DNA of 33,412 nt from Lingula anatina (lineage: Eukaryota; Brachiopoda; Lingulata; Lingulida; Lingulidae): positions 345,818-379,229 of the forward strand of contig NW_019775454.1 in NCBI RefSeq assembly GCF_001039355.2. The letters run 5' to 3'. Below the pieces are notes generated by a model, which searched no databases, was not told where the DNA came from, and saw only the letters and a list, made by a program, of their open reading frames with translations. This document shows, one piece after another, positions 23,901 to 30,900 of this stretch; position 1 is the stretch's first letter, and the number at the start of each line of letters is the position of its first letter. The position numbers and the translations under genes are program-made.

Positions 23901-24879
23901 TGATAAACAACCAGTTCGCAGATATCCACAAAGGGAGCGCAAAGCACCTGAGAGACTAACTTACACTTGACTGAGAAATATTACTGTCATTAAAATTTTC
24001 TAGAGACATATTGTCTTACATGTAAGATGACCAAGGACTGTTAAAGGATTAATGAGAATTGTTGATCTGTCTACACTCTGAAGTGATTATTTAGAGTGCC
24101 TCTGAGTATTTGTAACATTTAGTTTTAGTTTTGTCATTATATAAGTAAAAAAAAATTCCACATTTAAAGTCATTGTGGTGCATATCTCAAGAGGGAGAGA
24201 TGTAGTATATGTGCAGTAGCTCAGTATTGTGTTAGAGAATATCAGTGTTGTGATCTCGGGAAAATACTGGAGACTTGAAAATAAAGTATGGTGCTGGGAA
24301 ATCAGACTTGGTGTCTTGTTGGTTTGAATCTAAGAACATCTTAAAGAACATCACATAAGTCATGCATGGTTAATGATCACTGTTTTGAGTTTATGATGCG
24401 ATGTGTACGCTTGTGGTTCACCTTGTATAGATATGTACGTTTTCAATCATATAAGATGAACAAGAACATTATCTCAACTGCAAACAACATTTTGTAATCA
24501 ATGCTTTTGGGGTTTTGTTTTCAGTGGTCGGTGTGGAGAAGAGATATTTAATGATAAAACATTTTCGAATTCTTACCTCTTCAGTTTTCCCAAGTTGATC
24601 TCTATGTGTCCCCACTAATATGATTCTGGGACAAATATGCACCAATCTAGGGTCTTCTCTTTTTACTACTTCGGTTTGAGTATGGATAGAATTCTGCCAG
24701 AATTTTAAAAAATCTGAAATAACCACCACACACATTGGTATTGGTAATACTAATTACGCATGGTTTGATAGTGATATCCCTTTTCATAACGGGTGAGTCG
24801 TTTACGTGCAAATGTATTTAATGTAATTTCTTTATTTAACATTATTGTGCATTGTGCATGGGGTTCTGTCAAATTGTGA

Positions 24880-24959
<80 letters not shown>

Positions 24960-27900
24960 TACTCTATACTTAAGGCCAGCTGAATGATGATATAAACCTA
25001 AAATCTTAAATAAATAGTGACACGTTGTTCCGAGATCGACTAAATTAAGGTAAGTTGCAAAATTGCAGGGAACATAACATTTACATTATAGGAAATGAAA
25101 CAATGTTGGGCATAAATATTTAGACATATTATTATAAGCGTGAACTTAGGCTTGTGTTACATACCACCAACAGTGTCTGGGACGCTATCCACTGATCTAC
25201 ATCCAGTTCTGCCCACTCGCTCCACGTGGACAGGGTCAGTTAACTCTTTGGTGAGGTCAAACACCAGTAAGTAGACAGCTCGCCAGGTGAGGAAAGTTTG
25301 ATGTGTCGTGTAGAAGACATACTGACCACCAAAGTCCCAAAGTGTCAGTAAATCTGGAACATCTCGTTGTACCTTGCTCATTTCAAGTACCGCTTTCATG
25401 GTTTTTTCATCTATCCTTATCGTGGCAGTTTGCATAGATTTTTTTACATCTTTTCCTAAAAATAAAAACGGGGTCTGAATAACACTGGTCCTTTATTCTG
25501 CTCTCTTGCACTTGTACTCCAGAAAAGGCAAGTGACATGCATCATGCGCTGCCGAGCACAACAAATATAAAACATTGTCAAAAAGATATGCAAAGTATAT
25601 GCCATACTTCTTACTACTGGCTCCGTGTAAAATATTTTTTTTAATGTTTGGATTCTTAATACAAATAAGAGAATGAAAAATTCATTAACTAAAGATACAC
25701 ATGAACGTACTGTTCTTTAAGTATTCCTGGGTGCCCCTCGCAAGTGTTTCAATGCAGTAATTTTCTCCACTGAGCTCATCTGCAAAATGGTTGTTTCGTA
25801 AATGCTTGTAAAATGCAACAGAACTGATTATTCAAATTTAAAAAAAAAATTATGGCACTTAATGTTTGTTGTTTCCCGATGATACTTAAAACATAAGTTA
25901 TATCCCAGGAGGAGACACATACACAGAAGCAAGAAAATACTAATTACACCTCAAAGAATTTTTGTTAACACTCGTGGGTTTTATTTATCACCTTTTCTTT
26001 GCCACGTTGTTCCTAGAGCGTGTTTCTCCAGAATACAACCAGACACCTTAATACCGTTCGTCACATGGTCGTCTTCAGTGAAGGTTTCTCCCAGCAGATT
26101 TCGGCAAAGGTGTGTTTTCCCTGTCCCATAGTGACCAACCACTATCACATTGGTCCTGTACACTTTCTGAGTCCCCTCCGCACATGCTGCCTGATGCATT
26201 TCTTTATAAATGACATCAAATAATGAAGCATATATAAAGCTCACCCACTGCATAGTTTACCGGTCCAACTACATCATAGTTAACCAGTCCACGGTAATTT
26301 TGCATGATATGCCTGGATATGTTAAATTGTATAAAAAGTTTACAGTGATGGCTGCTCCAAGTATTCAAATGTTTGAAACAATTACATGTGTATGTACATT
26401 TCTATATTTCACTACCGTACTTATTAATAAGGCTAAATGAAACTTTGAGGTATACCTCAAGTGGGACTACTTAAACCCATGGGTTTCATATTGTGATATA
26501 TTGCTTTTTTATGATACTTACGAATTTTCCGTGAAAGATAAATATATGGTATTGATTTACAATTCCACTTATTGTAAGCTCTTCTATTATTAACAAGGTA
26601 TGCTGTTTACTATTTTGACATATCAAAGCTCTATTTGCATTAATGAAATTGTGAAAATCACCTACCAAAAAACTTACCTTTTTTCCTTGCTGAAAGAAAC
26701 ATATACATTGTAGATGAAATGTTCGTAAAATTATGCAATTTTAAAGTTTGGATAAAATGGATAAAAGGTTAAAGTCTTAGTTTACTTTTTTCTGCTGTCC
26801 TCAATTCTTATGACGTTTCTCTGATAGAAAAATCTGTTGTACCAAATTAACATTCAATTTATTACAAGCTCCTTTTTTACCCTAATCGAGGCATCGTGTT
26901 TAATGTCCTTAAATATTAAAAAAAAATAAGCAGCTTGTGTCAAAGCCATGGAACTGTGCAATTGAAGAGATTAAATAAAATGGTTTACAAATAACAATAA
27001 TCACCAAAAGGATACTCAGCTATATTATCAGAACACTCTACTGCTTGAGAGAACATAACATAAGCTCTGTATGTATCAATTGACTGTCTCTACTTCTTAT
27101 TTACTTTTAAATGTGTAATAGACAGTCAAGCGTGAATAAAGAGCGGGTAGTGTTTTGTAAAGGAACTGAGTTGATGAACATGCCCTCATAATACTCAAGT
27201 AGAGAAAGAAGTTTGCTAGACAATGAAAGGTGAAAAGAGAAATGCATAAAACTGGCGCAAAATCAACTGGATTGTGGTTAATAAATAAGATAGAAGAATA
27301 AAACAGAGTTATAATGTATTAATAGCATAACAACTTAAATTAAAAACAAAGACTTCGTCAATAAAGGATTACTTAGTTATAGTTTCTTATACCTAGATTT
27401 CTAATACTTACCGAAGTCTTCATCTTAGAGAAAGATATACTGTAGATTAAAATGTCTTACAAGAATGAATAATAGCTTAATATTGAGAAAGTTTTAACTT
27501 CGAATATTTCTATGGAAATATGTAAATGACACATCATGTAAGCTCTGTTCTTATTATTATCCTATCCAGGTTCAATATAGTTTGACATCCCAAACATTGT
27601 TGTTTGTGTAAAAGCTTTAAAGATATTATGGTCTAAATGAAAATATTTAATATAAGATATAGGGTTAATTGGTTCAAATATCACAAAATTTAAAAAGGAG
27701 CATAAAAAACACCAGTTCTTATTTTAATAAAATGTTAAATTTTTTAAAAGGGTCACATAGTTACACTTTATTATATCGAATACTAACCTTGTTCTTGATC
27801 TGAAAGAAAGGTATATTGTATATATAATTATTGTATCACGAACTGTAATGTCACATCAGGAAACCTTCCCTCCTACCCGTATCTATGTAGTCATTCTGGT

Positions 27901-30900
27901 AAAAAACTTTATGACATACATATTATACGAGGTTGGATAGAGTGTTTCACAATTTGTAATGTTCACCAAAGGTGCATGCAAGTATTTCCTGTAATGTCTT
28001 CTTGAAAACAATCCATATTAGGATTTGGATAGAACATTTCACAAATTACAAACTTCAGGAAAGCTACTTAAATATATTATAAAAACAATCCACTTCAAAG
28101 TAACTTTCAAAAGGATTACATATTTTTTATATGGTCTATTGAATCAATACTTACCAAAGAGTCTACCTGAAAGAAATATATTTAATATTATTGTAAATGA
28201 AAACAGTAGTTTGTTTTATAAATGTAAACGCCACATGATGTAAGTTCTCAAGGTAATATGAGGTCTAATTTCCTTATTATCTGATATATAGTTGCTCTAG
28301 CAGTCTTCGATTAAATTGCTTACAAAATCAATATTAACTAAAACAGTACAATCATGTTATAAACAACTCCAGTTTGAATTAACTTATAAGAGAGTGTCAT
28401 ATGTAAATATACTTATTAATTTCCGATTTCTTCAATACTTACCAAATAAACCACCTAAAAGAAATATATTGTAAAAAATGGATTATGTTATTAAATGTCA
28501 CATCATAACAGCTTCTGTTCCACCCATATAAAGGCATCAGGCTAAATATATTTAAGCACATAAGTTAAAGTTACTCGTGTAAGAATATTTATAAAAATAT
28601 GCAATATTATAGATGGGATAAATGTTCTGAATTTCACGTTTACAGCAGGTGGAAACATCATTTTGTAGAAATGTTACAATTAAAATATTTAATATCAGAG
28701 TTTGGATAAATGATTCTACAACCAAAAAATACATACAAAGTGTCAACCATAATCTTTAAAAAAGTATACTTCAATTCTAGAATATGTGGCATCCAGGACT
28801 AACTATAGAGCAATGCAAACTCTTAGAGACTGTGGAAAGTCGTGCCTTGAAGATTATGTTCCCTGAACTACACTATGATGAAGCCCTGAACCTGGCAAAT
28901 ATGTGTACTTTCAATAAACGAAGGAAAATCTGCGCAAATTTTTCTTTTACAAAATGACTGCACCCTCTGACAAACTGAATCACATTTTTATTTAACAATC
29001 CAATCGTTCTTTGAGGTCAAAATTTAAGAAGGAGAGATTCCAATGCATTTTTAACAAAATTTAACAATGCTCTGCATGAAAAAAAGGTTTATGAACTATG
29101 ATGATGGTAAAGACTTATTTTATCCTTACCAAAATTATAGAATGATTTTAATAAGTTTAAAGAAAATGACTCACAATTTACAGTGCTCACCGAAAGCTTC
29201 ATAATTGTTTTCAGAGCAGTTCACTTTTATGTCCCTTTTTAAAATTTTGCTTGAGTATTTCATTGTTCAAGATTCATTGCACACTTTCCCACTTAAGAAA
29301 AACATGTATTGTACATGGATATAGTTGACATAAACTGAAATATTGATAGCTTTTCTTTTAATTAGTTATGACTCTCATTGAGGTCTAATATTTTATATAT
29401 TTCAAATCACAATGTTTCCCTTTCAGCGTACACATTTATGATATTACAACACCCCTATTGTACATTAAAACAAATCTAGGTAACTAGATAACACTTATCA
29501 AGTCACATCAATTAGTATTTTAATACATGATTTAGTTATGGTATACAAGATTTAAGCAGAACAGTCACATTAAAATTTAGATATAATCTGTTTCTAATTC
29601 ACAATGATCCCCGAACAAAGCAACAAGATCATATATAGTCAAATATCTTTTACCCTCACCGAGGCACGTTCATTTAACTATTTAAAGGTACATACGAACT
29701 GAGCATCGTTAGAGCGTGGATTCCCAGTAACACATGTAAACCACTTCTACTAGATTCTTATATGACTCAAATAAATTCGATATGCCAAGGGATAAACTGA
29801 ATAGATCATTCGGTAAGTCATAAAAGACCTTTAGAATGCTCTTTTCTTTAAATTTACGGTTGTAAATTTAACCTACATTCATGACCTACTTTCCTGCCCC
29901 ATTGAAAAACAGCTTAGAATGCCAGCAGAAAAATCCGTTTAAACATTATTTTCGGGTAAAATTAAACAATGCCTTTTGGTAATTCTCCTGGCATTTGGTT
30001 GGTTTTTGTGACAAATAATTGATTTTGTATGCATCTTTAAGAGGTGATTGTTTCTGTAAAGTTCATATAAAACCTAATAAGACAGATTGAGTAAAACCAT
30101 TGAAAAGCCTTAATTAAAGGGGCATTCAAACTGACAATAAGTGCTACCATAGTTATTGAAATGATTTAATATTTAAATAAAATCTTGAATAATTAGTCAA
30201 GAGTTTACATATTGTAATTTCTCCTACCATTATCGAGGTATGAGGCTTAGTTGCTTAATTAGCAAAGATGTGTTAATGGAAATGTAAAATTGTAAAGCTC
30301 GATAAAGTGGTTCCCGGCGTATGATTGTTCAATGTCTTTATCAGTCTGAGAAGTACTGAAGTGTACACAGTAATGTTATTAAAAGACTCCATTGCTCTAT
30401 TATTTACAAAAGAAATTGAAATGAATAGGGTTAATTGCCTTTGTTTTGTTGCATACTTACTCCTTTCTGAAAAAAAAAATATATATATATAATAAAAAGG
30501 AAAAAAGAACAGCAGCAATTTTACCCCGACCGATTGCATTGCACCTTCAGGGGTTTGTTTAATTTGGTCACTATATGATGTCATAAAGGCATATATATAT
30601 TTGGATATGTATAAATTATTATAAATTTAAATGTCACATCAGGTAAACTCTCTTGTACACTTTTGTAGTTTTCTGGTGTGTAAATGATCAAACATCTAAG
30701 ATGTAGTTGCTTATGTAAAAATCTTAATAAAAAAGACAATCAACTTACAAAAACCTTTTTTATAATTTAGATTTTTTTACTCGAAATCACATACAGTGTA
30801 CATCATCAAAAGCATACACGATAATATAATTAAGCACTTTAATTTGATTTTCTATTTAAATGTAAAGATAGATTTATTCTATTTTATATTAATTTCCAAT

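Larger units (their letters stand above)
19769..24355 (+). mobile_element. Ty3/Gypsy LTR retrotransposon, nearly intact
   Basis: A 4587-bp element with 155-bp LTRs starting TG and ending CA, a 5-bp target duplication, a primer-binding site after the 5' LTR, a purine tract before the 3' LTR and one gag-pol frame. The order PR-RT-RNaseH-IN identifies Ty3/Gypsy; short LTRs, fused gag-pol and a Ser-tRNA-like primer site suggest a Mag-like lineage, which is a tentative call. It has no envelope gene. The LTRs differ at 3 of 155 positions, so the insertion is fairly recent but not brand new. It lies in an intron of gene B in the opposite orientation. Confidence 0.93.
27757..28783. repeat. Segmental duplication, copy 1 (three microexons)
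   Basis: About 1 kb matching 31923-32883 in the same orientation, from TTATTATATCGAATACTAAC to GTATACTTCAATT, with scattered substitutions and small indels. It carries microexons 27788, 28155 and 28443. Confidence 0.9.

Noticed and set aside
26240-26262. An ATG (MQWVSF) in frame upstream of the P-loop exon as the gene B start
   Set aside because: Sequence before 26201 shows no conserved protein character, a splice acceptor with the right phase lies at 26202, and the microexons supply a phase-1 upstream partner.
27955-29210. Second recurring motif with GTGAAC/GTGAGC donors on the minus strand (27978, 26999, 29190: ACCTTTG, CCTTTTG or CTTTCG before GTGA)
   Set aside because: It could be another exon class, but no consistent acceptor or length is found (6, 10, 15, 22 nt options), so it is left as a shared intron fragment.
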